From assembly GCA_021234155.1 (NCBI GenBank), contig JAJEKV010000086.1, positions 186,001-250,000 of the forward strand: a stretch of DNA of 64,000 bases. Reading direction: 5' to 3'. A model generated the notes under the pieces. The model was given only the letters and a program-made list of their open reading frames with translations, made no database searches and was not told the DNA's origin. Both the position numbers and the translations under genes were made by a program. This DNA comes from Isoetes taiwanensis (lineage: Eukaryota; Streptophyta; Lycopodiopsida; Isoetales; Isoetaceae). Shown here piece after piece: positions 22,093-32,204 of the stretch; within the stretch, counting starts at the first letter, position 1; every line of letters starts with the position of its first letter.

Positions 22093-23819
22093 TTAGGTTG
22101 TCCTTTTTCCCCTGCTAGCACCTTCCGAAATAGAGTGCTTATGAAGGACCTCGGCAATAATTCCTGGTTCAAACGAGACCCTCTTTTGCTGTCTTCCCTT
22201 CTTTTTCTTCTCTATGGCACCTGTACAAGGCTTTGTGATGGGCCTGTCCTCTGCCTCATTTTCTGCTTCAATATCTTCCAAGATGTCAGTGATTTTCTCC
22301 AAGGTGGCCCCCTCTTGAAGATTGGCTGACTCTTCATTGCAATTCAGTTCCATTCCTTGGGAGCCAGGCGTGCTGCCATGCAAAGTGCTGCCATGCAAAG
22401 TGCTTCTATGTTCATCTAGCTTGGGTGCAGATTTGTCAAGATCAGATGGGTTGATGCCCACGATGGTACTGGTCAAGGCAACGGTTGAATTCGGCTCACA
22501 TCTAATTTGGACATGTGACAGCTCCCTGTCTGATGTAAGCTCAATCTCTGGTGCAGGGTCTTCATTGAGTGCAAGGTCTTCTCTTGAATTATTCGGCTCA
22601 GTCAGCTTGGGTGCCAAGTTGGAAGCCACGTTGTCAGGCTGAGATGGGTTGATTTCCATCATGGTATTGGTCAGATCCACTTTGCTGGTCAAACCTAGCT
22701 CACAGTTGGGGGGGACACTTGTTTGCTCTTTGTCTGTTGCAGTGTCATTATCCAAGAGTGGGTCAACATCTGGACCAGAGGGACACATCGTTGAAGATTT
22801 GGTATCTTCCTTTGTGATAATGATATCCACCATCTCAGAAGGTCCTTTTCTTCCCATTAATTCTGCATCGAACAAATTCTGAGCCAGACCTGAGGGATTT
22901 TTACCAACATTGGACTGAACCTGCAGACAGTCCTTGGGACTAGAGCTTTTTGGATCTGAACACTCCCCCACTTGGTAGTTTGGACCAGAGCTTATGATGG
23001 AGAGGTTTCCATAGCTACCTCGACCTTTACGAGCATTGAAGAAATCTTTTCCTCTGTTTCTGCCAGACTTTGACACTAGAGTATAACCGTCATCCTCAGC
23101 AACCTCCTTCCCTTTAGATGCCATTATGTCAGCCATTTGTTGGGGATGTTCTCCTGGGATCGAGCAAAGTGCAGATGCATGGACTCTTGCTCCACACAAA
23201 GGACAGGGTTCTGGCAGACCAGAAGTTACAAGGTTAAACAGAATGTTTTGGGCCTTGTATCATTTGAAAGTTACATGCTCAGGAATAGGCTTTAAGATGT
23301 CCATTGAGATGCAGATCTTTGGTGCTTCGAGACTGCTACTGCCCATAGAAATATATTCCCCAAGTGGAGCTGCAATTGATTTAAAGGCTTTTTCGGTCCA
23401 ATACTCAGATCTTAAACTGCTGAGGGAGACCCATACAGGGTAGAAACATGCATCAGGATTATGGGGGTCAAAATCTTCTCGCCATCTCTGAAGGAGGCAC
23501 TGACCATTCATGGATGAAACTATACCTCTTTTGAATAGAATATTTGCATCATTTTCTGTATTGGCAGTAACTAGGAAATATAGGTTCCCAAGCCAGAGGA
23601 CTCTGGGGGGGGAACACTTGCTCTACAAACTCGTTCAAGAACCTTTGTCACCTCCACAGGACTTGGATTACCTTTGATGACTTTGCCAATGAGACCTAGC
23701 TTTTCCAGGCGACGAATTCGGTCTGCGACCTCTGGAATATGCAAAGAGATATTTCCAGAGGTGTCTTCCACACATGAGATAATTTTAGCCCCTCCCTCAA
23801 TATGAGGATGATCAGCCAT
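22093..23819 (-). CDS. LINE ORF1 (nucleic-acid binding, CCHC knuckle), two breaks
   Basis: The ATG at 23819 lies two bases after the stop of the preceding frame. An N-terminal segment with a helical RIRRLEKLGLIGKVIKG is followed by a DUF4283-like region (NLYFLVTANTENDANILFKR, PVWVSLSSLRSEYWTEKAF), then a CCHC knuckle CPLCGARVHASALC (CX2CX4HX4C), then a long acidic Ser/Asp/Glu-rich tail ending in a basic segment (EKKKKGRQQKRVSFEPG). Two defects are visible: a frameshift at the run of eight G/C at about 23608, and an in-frame TGA at 23260-23262 just before the knuckle. ORF1 proteins coat the LINE RNA. Confidence 0.75.
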
Positions 23820-23821
23820 TT

Positions 23822-24181
23822 TTAGTAGAGCTCTAGCCAGTATCCGCTTTCGAGCCAGGAGGGATGTACCACAAGAGCTTGAGATGGTAAGATATTTGGG
23901 TCAGCAAAGCACAGAAACCTGATCGTGCGTCTAACCACTGCCGGATCGCCTTGAATAAGGAGACCTCCTAAACAATGAAACTGGTCAGCAAAGATTGATC
24001 TATTATCAATCAGAGTCGCCCAAAGTTCAGCAACAGGCCCCTCTATCCACCCCCACCACAGATATATCCCGTTGGTCAGGATAACTGAATGAAAGATGGA
24101 CCCTCCTCTGATAGGAGAAGTTGTTGATGGGTTGGATAACTGAGAGCTAGATTCAGTGGAAATAGAAATATGTGCGTCCAT
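23822..24181 (-). CDS. LINE ORF-B, unknown small protein, paralogue of ORF-A
   Basis: The 119-codon frame starts MDAHISISTESSSQ and ends WLELY. The central motif YLWWGWIEGPVAELWATLID followed by FADQFH aligns with the same region of ORF-A (VCCGWIEGHIWDLWCLLVDE, FPEQYF). The family is not recognised. Its stop codon is followed after two bases by the ORF1 ATG, so translation of the two is probably coupled. Confidence 0.5.
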   Translation of the reverse strand: MDAHISISTESSSQLSNPSTTSPIRGGSIFHSVILTNGIYLWWGWIEGPVAELWATLIDNRSIFADQFHCLGGLLIQGDPAVVRRTIRFLCFADPNILPSQALVVHPSWLESGYWLELY

Positions 24182-24215
24182 CAGGAGGGCTGGTGAAGAC
24201 ACAATCCATAGGGAA

Positions 24216-24587
24216 TCAGACCCGATAAAGCTCCAGAGCCACCATTTCCCCCAGAGAGTGGCAATACACTGTGAAAAGTGCAGTTATAGGACGGTCCTCC
24301 CCTAGGTGAGCGATTTTGAATTCAGTTGCAGTGGCCTGCTGATCTAAAGAGATGGAAGATTGAGCAGCTGCAAAATATTGTTCAGGAAATGTGTGCTCGT
24401 CCACTAACAGACACCAAAGATCCCAAATATGGCCCTCAATCCAACCACAGCAAACCTGGTTCAGTGCAAAAATGACCACAAAGTATCTACTTAAGTCTGA
24501 GGGAGCGGGAGGCGAGGATACCTGGTAATGAGGAGGAGATGAAACAGAACTAGAGCAAATTACGGACAGAGGCAATGGAAGACCCAT
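24216..24587 (-). CDS. LINE ORF-A, unknown small protein
   Basis: The 123-codon frame starts with a short hydrophobic, Ser/Pro-rich segment (MGLPLPLSVICSSSVSSPP) that might act as a weak signal or membrane segment, then the GWIEG..DLW..LVDE motif shared with ORF-B and a C terminus GEMVALELYRV. A TATA-like TATAAAT (minus strand, 24632-24638) lies 45 bases upstream of its ATG. The gap to ORF-B is about 34 bases. Function unknown. Confidence 0.5.
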   Translation of the reverse strand: MGLPLPLSVICSSSVSSPPHYQVSSPPAPSDLSRYFVVIFALNQVCCGWIEGHIWDLWCLLVDEHTFPEQYFAAAQSSISLDQQATATEFKIAHLGEDRPITALFTVYCHSLGEMVALELYRV

Positions 24588-24631
24588 AAAACTGAGAAAG
24601 ATGATGAGGAAGATGGCCCAGGAGCTGGGAA

Positions 24632-24638
24632 TTTATAG
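24632..24638 (-). promoter_or_regulatory. TATA-like box before LINE ORF-A
   Basis: On the minus strand TCCTATAAAT lies 45 bases upstream of the ORF-A start. The spacing suits a TATA box only if the leader is very short. A TATA outside the transcript would not be carried by a LINE, so this may be chance or host promoter. Confidence 0.35.
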
Positions 24639-24639
24639 G

Positions 24640-27150
24640 AAAACTCGAAATGAATACCAAGGACCTCATCATGATAATTTAAGACAAAGAATCTTAAAAA
24701 ATCTAAGAAAGACTAAGGCAAATTCAGAACCGAAGAACAAGCCATATCTAAAGAGCTTAGAGTGTCAGAGCCCTAGAAGCAGGAAAGGAGCTTGGTAAAC
24801 CGGTCAAGGTAGCCCTGCAACCGATTCAGATGCAGAGCTAGTTAGACACGCAACAGGGAGAGCTCTCATGTGGCTGCCGAAAATCTGTCCTGCGAAGACC
24901 TGCCCTGCCGAAAACCATTCCATCATAATAAACCCAGCAATGCCCCCCCTCTACTGGGGGGAGCTAAATCGGGATGCAAGCTGCCAATCTGTTGCCTTTT
25001 CCAGATTTCACTCTCTTTTCCACACGAAAGTTTCGGCCTGATAAGGAGAGCTCCGAGGAATTTTGAAGGCGCTAGGGTTTGCGCCTCGCCAGGGTTTGCG
25101 CCTCGCCTAAACAATACTCAGCATAGAGAAAGACAGAAAAGAAGCTAGATTGAAATATGGTAGAAAGGAAAGAAGCAAAGATTGAAATAGATTGAACCAC
25201 ATTCTTAGCTCAAATATAGACAATTTTAAAACATAGCGCATATTACTTCAAAACAATGCCCAAAGATGTATTTTATATATTCTCTTTATATATTTCATTT
25301 GTGCAAGCCAAGTTAGGGCCGGGTTACATGAGGATGTTGACATGATCTATATGATGTTGACATGAACGTTTCTAAAGCGTTGGGGTCATATGTTCATGTC
25401 AAATATAATTGCTACGTGTCAAATTTTTAGGGATTTAGGGTCAAATTTTTTTTAAAGTTGCTACGTGTCAAATATCTCGAGATTCATGTCAACATGAACC
25501 CATTCAACCGAAGAGGAAGCCGGTGGGACGGATCCATGTTGATGGCAATCCATTCATGTCAAAAACAAACATGTGACCCCTCATTTTTGGCATTTTGACG
25601 TCTTTCCATTCATATTGACATGTACATGTGACGATACCCTTACAACCTTTGCAAAATAGGGACGCCAAAGTGAAGAATGGTTTGGTCATAAACACATTTT
25701 ATCATCCCAAATACAAAACTAAATAAACCTTTCGAAGCTTAAAAAGCTAGGATAAAAGACCAAGGTTGGTCTCTTGTGCCAAGGTCAAGGCCAAGTTTGA
25801 GTCTCGCTACAGAATGGTTTCAAAATATTGTCTCATTGCAAACATGGATTGCATGAAATAATATTTCGTATAGAAAAAAAATAAAGACCAAAATGCCCCT
25901 AAAGTCATTCGTCCTTGTATAGAAACATTTTCCTCTAATAAGAAAAACAAAATCATGCCCTTCTTAGGTGAAAAAAATGACATAAATCCAGGATTGCCAA
26001 ATTTTCCCTCTCAGCAGTATAATAAGATTATTAGATGTTGAACATCAAATGCGCCTTTTGCACACTATACTATACATTATCTACCAGATTTTCATATAGT
26101 TACATAATGATACATAATCCTAACTAACATGTGCCATTGTTCAAGGATGAGACATTGCACATCCAAATCTGGACTCAAATGCAAGACCACACTGTTGAAT
26201 GTAAATCAGTAATTCTTGTACCATAAACATCCTTCAGAGAAAGGTATGTTTTAGCTGCAATGATCAACAGTTTCAACATTTGAGGATTAATTTCTCCATA
26301 GAACTTTGTAGAGATGTTGCTGAGGTAACTTTCCACATAGATGAGCTGTCCGTTTCCCATATGGACACCAGCAAATGACCCCATAATAATTCATCATCCA
26401 ATTATTTTAGGAATGCCTGATAGAACACGTGAGAAATTAAATGGATGTATGCCATGGTACAAATAAGTTTGAAAAAGTATGCGTTTGAAAGAATCAGATA
26501 GTCGACGCTATCCTAATTTGAAGAATCACCAAGAACTATTCACTTTTTTATCTAGTCTAGGAGAATCTGTTTGGGCTAACGATTTTTTACACCTATAGAG
26601 AGAACATGCCAGTAATTTACACATCAAAATGCTACAATCAATAATGGTTGTGTTGCTATCAACATCTTGTTATACAGCAAATCCGATTATGTAGCTCACA
26701 AATGTGCAAGGCCCTTGATAAAATTAGAAGGCATCAGAATGCTTTTAAACAAAAATATAGTTTGCCTTGTGTAAAACTCATGAGTGTAACAGCAATCCAG
26801 ATTAGAAACATGTGAAAGAAAAGCATACAATACCTAGAAAAATGAATATTGTACTTTTTTACTTACTTATTTATGCAGGCTAGATGTCTTGCTTAATGCC
26901 ATATCCCAAATTTGCGACAGAGATTCAAACCTGCAAGCGCCTATACACAGTGCTTGCTGCCTAAAATAAGGCAAAGAAACAGAAATCACTGAAGATATTT
27001 ACAATATTTGTATTGCAAATTCCTAAGAAAATGTCAATAACCAAGATGGACTTCCAATATGTAGCATAATAACAGGGGATTTTCTTTGTGTTTTTGTACG
27101 CTTTTCACTAAGGTTTTCCTATGATTTCGTGATGTATTCAAATGGATATA
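24640..27150. other. Gene-poor stretch, possible LINE 5' region then AT-rich DNA
   Basis: 24870-25110 is GC-rich with a duplicated GGGTTTGCGCCTCGCC and may be LINE 5' UTR. Around 25320-25510 short motifs (GTTGACATGA, GCTACGTGTCAAAT) recur in both orientations and may be a small degraded element. No gene is supported. Confidence 0.35.
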
Positions 27151-27210
27151 CTAATGCGTACATCTAGAGTGCACCATTTCTGAGCCATTGATTTTAGCCT
27201 TTTTTCTTTC

Positions 27211-27328
27211 AATGGTCAACAACCAATGGCTCACAACAAAAGCCTTTTTTTTGTGCGTGTGGTGCATAATGGTCAACAACCAATGGCTCACAAAAAAAGC
27301 CCTCTTTTTTTTGTGTGTGGTGCATAAT
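27211..27328. repeat. Tandem duplication, 57-bp unit
   Basis: Two copies of a unit starting AATGGTCAACAACCAATGGC, passing through a T-rich run and ending GTGGTGCAT, lie head to tail. They differ by small changes in the T runs. Confidence 0.8.
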
Positions 27329-27984
27329 GGGCACATGAAGGGCTTGAAGGGCGCATGTAGTGCAGTTTCCCTGCCGGCAACACATTTCTTATCATAACTT
27401 TTGATCCAGAGCTCTGTTTCAGATGAATTTTATTGCGTTGGAAAGCTCTCTCTGAGATCTTTTTGATAGTATATGATATGGATATATTTGGTTAAGTTAT
27501 CTATGCTAAAACAGTAATTTTTTGGCCGGGTTTGGTAGGCTTTCACATCCTACCAGCTGATTAATACAGGATTGCGCTATTGGATATTGTTTTATGGCTC
27601 ATTTATGGATTTTGAGGCAGTTATTAAGCAAATTCCAAGGCTTCTAGATCCTTGTGCTAACAAGCAGAAAAGTTTCCCACTTTGGTTTCTCACCACAAGA
27701 ATCCATGGAGGCCAAAGGCTGCTGTTAAATTCTAGTTGAAAAATGTTTGTGTATGGGTGTTGCAAACTTTATGACTTTCAGAATAATGGGATCAATCTGC
27801 TCTATCTTTATGGTAACTTTTACTTATGCTCTATTTGTTTTATTGTGATGAAATTTAAAAGCTACAGGTGATGAAAGCGCCAAATAAATTCTAGTTTTTT
27901 TCTGGTTTGAATTCTAAAATTTTTTGTCACATCAAGGCCCCTAAGGCCCGAACCGAACCAAGGCCAAAAAATTTTTTGCAACAC

Positions 27985-28576
27985 AAACCATTAACATCCA
28001 ACATATAAAAATTAAATCCCCCAACACATAACAACCAACACATAACAACCATTGACATTAACAACCAACACCTAACTACCATTGACATTAATTAACACAA
28101 CCATTGGGTCCAACACATTTAAATTAAAAACCCCCTTTGATTTGGGTGCATATTCACACGCGGGGTGACGTAGGGCAGCGAGAGCCCTCATAATTGTATT
28201 TTGCACGTATGAAATCAACACCATATAGTATTCTGCTTGAAATCTTATAGTATTTTGCGAATCTTGTTATACAGTATAGCAAATTTTGTACTTGCATACC
28301 CCACAAACGAGGAACTTTACGTACGGTGTAGATTAAGGAATAAGCATTGAATATGCCTATCCAACAGCTCTCATTGCCCGGAGTCACCCCCGTGTGAATA
28401 TGCACCCAAACCAAATGGGGTTTAAGGGGGATTTTAATTTAAATGTGTTGGACCCAATGATTGTGTTAATTAATGTCAATGGTAGTTACGTGTTGGTTGT
28501 TAATGTCGATGGTTGTTATGTGTTGGTTGTTATGTGTTGGGGGATTTAATTTTTATATGTTGGATGTTAATGGTTT
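27985..28576. mobile_element. Foldback MITE with terminal inverted repeats of about 190-200 bp
   Basis: The left arm (27985 to about 28170) and the right arm (about 28378-28576) are near-perfect reverse complements, starting AAACCATTAACATCC and ending in a CACCC..GTGAATATGCACCC segment. The roughly 205-bp centre is unique. No transposase is present, so it is a non-autonomous hairpin-forming element. The target duplication is not clear; flanks are A-rich on the left and T-rich on the right. Confidence 0.85.
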
Positions 28577-28599
28577 TTGTTTGGTTTATATGCTCACTT

Positions 28600-30499
28600 C
28601 CATTTAATTCTGATGAAATGAATCAAGATGGTACGCCATAATAGAGAGCCATAATAGAGAACCCTGCTCCATTAGGAGATCCAATAACTGTGCAATAGCG
28701 GTCCTGCTCCAACGGATCTTGTTTTGAATCTTGTTTTGAAAGGATCTTTGGCAGCGCACACAAAACCTGATGCATATGAAATTTCAAAACCTTCAAAGTT
28801 GCAAGCAAATTTAACAAACCTGATATACATGGAAACTGATGAATCGTACCTGCTTCAAACCAAAGCTTCTGAGGTTCAATGCGCTCACTGGAGCAGAGTT
28901 GAATGCCATGCAAAAGAAAAAATGTTTGCACAAAGCTTTGTGGCAGAGATGAAACCGCACTTGCCTGCTTGAAACAACTAAAAGTGGGTTTTATGAAATG
29001 GTGCAAGAAGGGAAATGATATTGGAAAAAAAAAGGAAAGCAAAGAACTTGGGAAGATCAAAGTGGAATCGATTTGGCAAAAAAATTGAAGAAAGAAAAAT
29101 GGGTTTCCGCCAAGAGGCTGATGGAATGGAATAGAACATGAAAAGAAGAAGGGTTGGAGGCAATGTACACTTCCATAGCCACATACCAAGCTTTACAGCA
29201 GAGCAGACGCCAATTGTTTTTGCTCATACATTCCCATGATCAGAAAGTTTAGCAATAACAAATTGAAACTGGAAGAAAGGCTCCAGACAGAGAAACAAAC
29301 ATCATAAGAACTGTCAAACTGTTAAAGGATTCCAGACAAAAAAAATAAAGATCATGAGAAGCCAGGCACGTCTTCCTTGATCGAAGCATCATCGCTAAAC
29401 AAAAATGCAGTAAACAAAAATGCATGCACAAAATTAGAAAAGAAAGATATACCTGCTAAAGAGCATGGAAGCTGGTTGAAGCTCTTGGTCTGGAATCCTG
29501 TGACAGAAATTCTAAAGGGTGGAATATATACGTGCATATGGTATGAAGCGCAGAAATCTGCTAGTAGAGCCTGTTAGGGGAAACGGTTACTTCCATTACA
29601 GATCAAAAGTAGATGCACATTTTGTGTTGTTAGAAGATGGTCCACGTTTTTTGTTTAAGTCTACTACAATGACCTGATTCCCTTTTTAACTATACTCACC
29701 CTAAGGATGATGCGACCCAGCTCAAGAGCTCCAAGCCAGTGGCAGAATTCTGAGGCCCCAAATTCTACCGGTGTGGATGTCCGTAGATTTGAGTCAGGCT
29801 TTACAAAGGATTGAGAGGTCGAGGCAGTGGGTCTATGAGTCGAAACCTCCTCTTCCTGTTCCTGCACATGATTTACAAAGGATACAATGGTTGGCCGTTA
29901 TAGATGATCACAGTGCAAATAATAGGAAGAACATGCATCAAGACTTACAGCAGCAGCTTGCCTACTCTCCCCGCTCCTTTGCCTGCTCTCCCCGATCCTT
30001 TGCTTCAATGATAAAGCACTAACGAACTAAGAAATCGAACTACAAACTTTGAAGCTGCAAGAAAAGAGGAAGCTGTAAGAAAAAAACAATCCATAAGGTA
30101 GGAACATGTCCTGCCTCAGGGAAAACTCTTATCGTAAGGTAACAATCCGCAAGGTAGCAACTCTGAGGCCCTCAGGGAAAATTCGTAGATGAGGAGGCAG
30201 TAAAACACTGAAGAAAACTTCGTAGGTGAGGAGGAGTGAAGAATGTTAGGAACCCGGGAAGGCTTCATCGAGCTGCTGGTATTCATGGCAGTTTCAAATT
30301 ACCATGATGCCGAAGGGGAACCGCAAGGGGGAACGCATGCGGAAGGGAACGCCGCATGCGTCTGCACTGCGGCGTTCCGACACAGAACCCAAGACCCTCC
30401 CATTTTAAAAAAGAAGATGGTTATGTAGATGTACTAAGTATATGAGAGCATTGCCCATTTCACCAAGTTAATGTTCCACTAGATATAAATAGGTACTGG
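28600..30499. other. Gene-poor stretch
   Basis: Short frames only; one begins MRPSSRAPSQWQNS near 29709 but lacks support. A small hairpin with CGCATGCGG..CCGCATGCG lies near 30335-30360. Confidence 0.4.
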
Positions 30500-30790
30500 A
30501 TTTTTATTTTTATTTTTATTTTTATTTTTATTTTTATTTTTATTTTTATTTTTATTTTTATTTTTATTTTTATTTTTATTTTTATTTTTATTTTTATTTT
30601 TATTTTTATTTTTTTTTTTTTATTTTTATTTTTTTTTATTTTTATTTTTTTTTTTATTTTTTTTTTTTTTTTTATTTTTATTTTTATTTTTATTTTTATT
30701 TTTATTTTTATTTTTATTTTTATTTTTATTTTTATTTTTATTTTTATTTTTATTTTTATTTTTATTTTTATTTTTATTTTTATTTTTATT
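30500..30790. repeat. (ATTTTT)n microsatellite, about 290 bp
   Basis: Almost pure six-base repeat of A plus five T over 290 bases, interrupted only by a few longer T runs around 30610-30675. Length is likely unstable and hard to assemble. Confidence 0.97.
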
Positions 30791-31399
30791 GAAGTATGAA
30801 AAGCAAGTTAATTAATCACAGGTGAACATTACGATGTACAATCTCATCTAGTTGTGCAAGCACAAGACAACGCTCTCGAAGCACGAGCATGATGCATTAT
30901 GTACTCACTCCAGCATAGGAGACTAATGATAAGAATTAATTTTGAGATACTGAATCCAAATACGGTCTTTCACTTCTTCCTTGAGGGAGGAAGAGTCGTA
31001 AGCCATCACAATGACTCTATGAACAGGTGAAATAAATGCCTTGAAAAATGTGCAGCCTACGACGCTCCCAAAATGACCACAGTAACCATTGAGACTCAAG
31101 ATGAAATGCCTTCCATTTATCTGGTGAGAAGATTAGCAATTCGACTACGAGGACATTCCGTGAAGGTTGTTGATATTAAATTACAATTGTCCTATTTGTA
31201 TCACCAACCTTTGCTAAAGGTTAAATGAAAACCCAAACGAAAAGGAAGGGATCGAAAGCGCACATGGGCACTTCTGTTGGGTGGGCAACTTTTGTTGCCA
31301 TGCCATCGTTGTCGATTCTAGAAACCTCTGAAAGTTTTGAGCAGCTAGCGGGATGGAGCACTACAAGAGAAGGGGTCAATTAATGTCATGAAAACGTCA

Positions 31400-32130
31400 C
31401 CAGAACATTAGAAAGTGTACACTATAACATTATTGGTGACATTTTTATAGAAGTGATGTTATAGGTGCCACAATTTGTGTCACATATAGCCTCACTCGTT
31501 GTGTCACCAAAAGTGTCAGTAACTTTGTTATGACACTATAGATGTTGCTATTAGCACCAATTATAGCGTCACCAGTTATGTCACATATAGCATCACGGAT
31601 AGTGTCAGTGCCCACTAGTGACGTTATAGGTGTTGTTATTAGCATCAAATATAGCGTCAGTAGTTGTTACATATATACCATCAGTCTTAGTGTCAGTACC
31701 CACTAGTGACATTATAGGTGGTGTTATTAGCACCAAACATAATAGCACCTATAGTATCACAAATTTTGTCAATGTTTGTATGGCTATAGTTTATGCCACA
31801 ATAGATGTTACTATTAGTATCATCACTATTGTCAGATATTGTCCCATCAGTTGTCTCAAGCTTTATCTCAGTGCATATAATGATGTTACGAGTGTTCATA
31901 GTAACAACATGACTAAAGATGCAGTATTTTCAACTTCTTTATTACTTATTGTACCACTCATATTACGCAATCGTGTTTGCTTCAATATCACAAGTAATGT
32001 TAGTGCTTGTATGAATAAGTATTCCTATCGCCTTTGATATTACCACTTGGTTCATGAAAAGTCAACAATGCTATATAGTGCCACAGTATAAAGTGACTGA
32101 GATTGCATCATTTGGTGTCACAAAAACACA
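31400..32130. repeat. CACTA left subterminal repeats
   Basis: Short motifs such as AGTGTCA, GTGTCAC, TATAG(C/G)(G/A)TCA and TGACATTATAGGTG recur in both orientations. In CACTA elements such arrays bind the TnpA protein. Long open frames here are a by-product of the repeats. Confidence 0.7.
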
Positions 32131-32204
32131 TCAATTGCTACCATTATAGATGAATTAGGCCAGCATTCATATAGGTATAAGCACATAACCATTTGAAAAA
32201 ACAA

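Larger units (their letters stand above)
16860..24640 (-). mobile_element. L1-type LINE with five reading frames, minus strand
   Basis: A 16-base T run at 16860-16875 is the poly(A) tail of a minus-strand retrotransposon. Upstream in element order come ORF-A, ORF-B, ORF1 (zinc knuckle), a third ORF and ORF2 (AP endonuclease, RT, zf-RVT). The 3' UTR is about 300 bases (16876-17177). The 5' end is uncertain, between about 24600 and 25100. No target-site duplication could be proven; the left flank GAAAACCGCATTC only loosely resembles GAAAACCATTC near 24914. Breaks in ORF1 and ORF2 are few, so insertion looks fairly recent. Confidence 0.85.

Noticed and set aside
31445-32037. Open frames of 67-135 codons at the left end of the CACTA element
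   Set aside because: They are translations of subterminal repeats rich in Ile, Thr and Val, with no domain.
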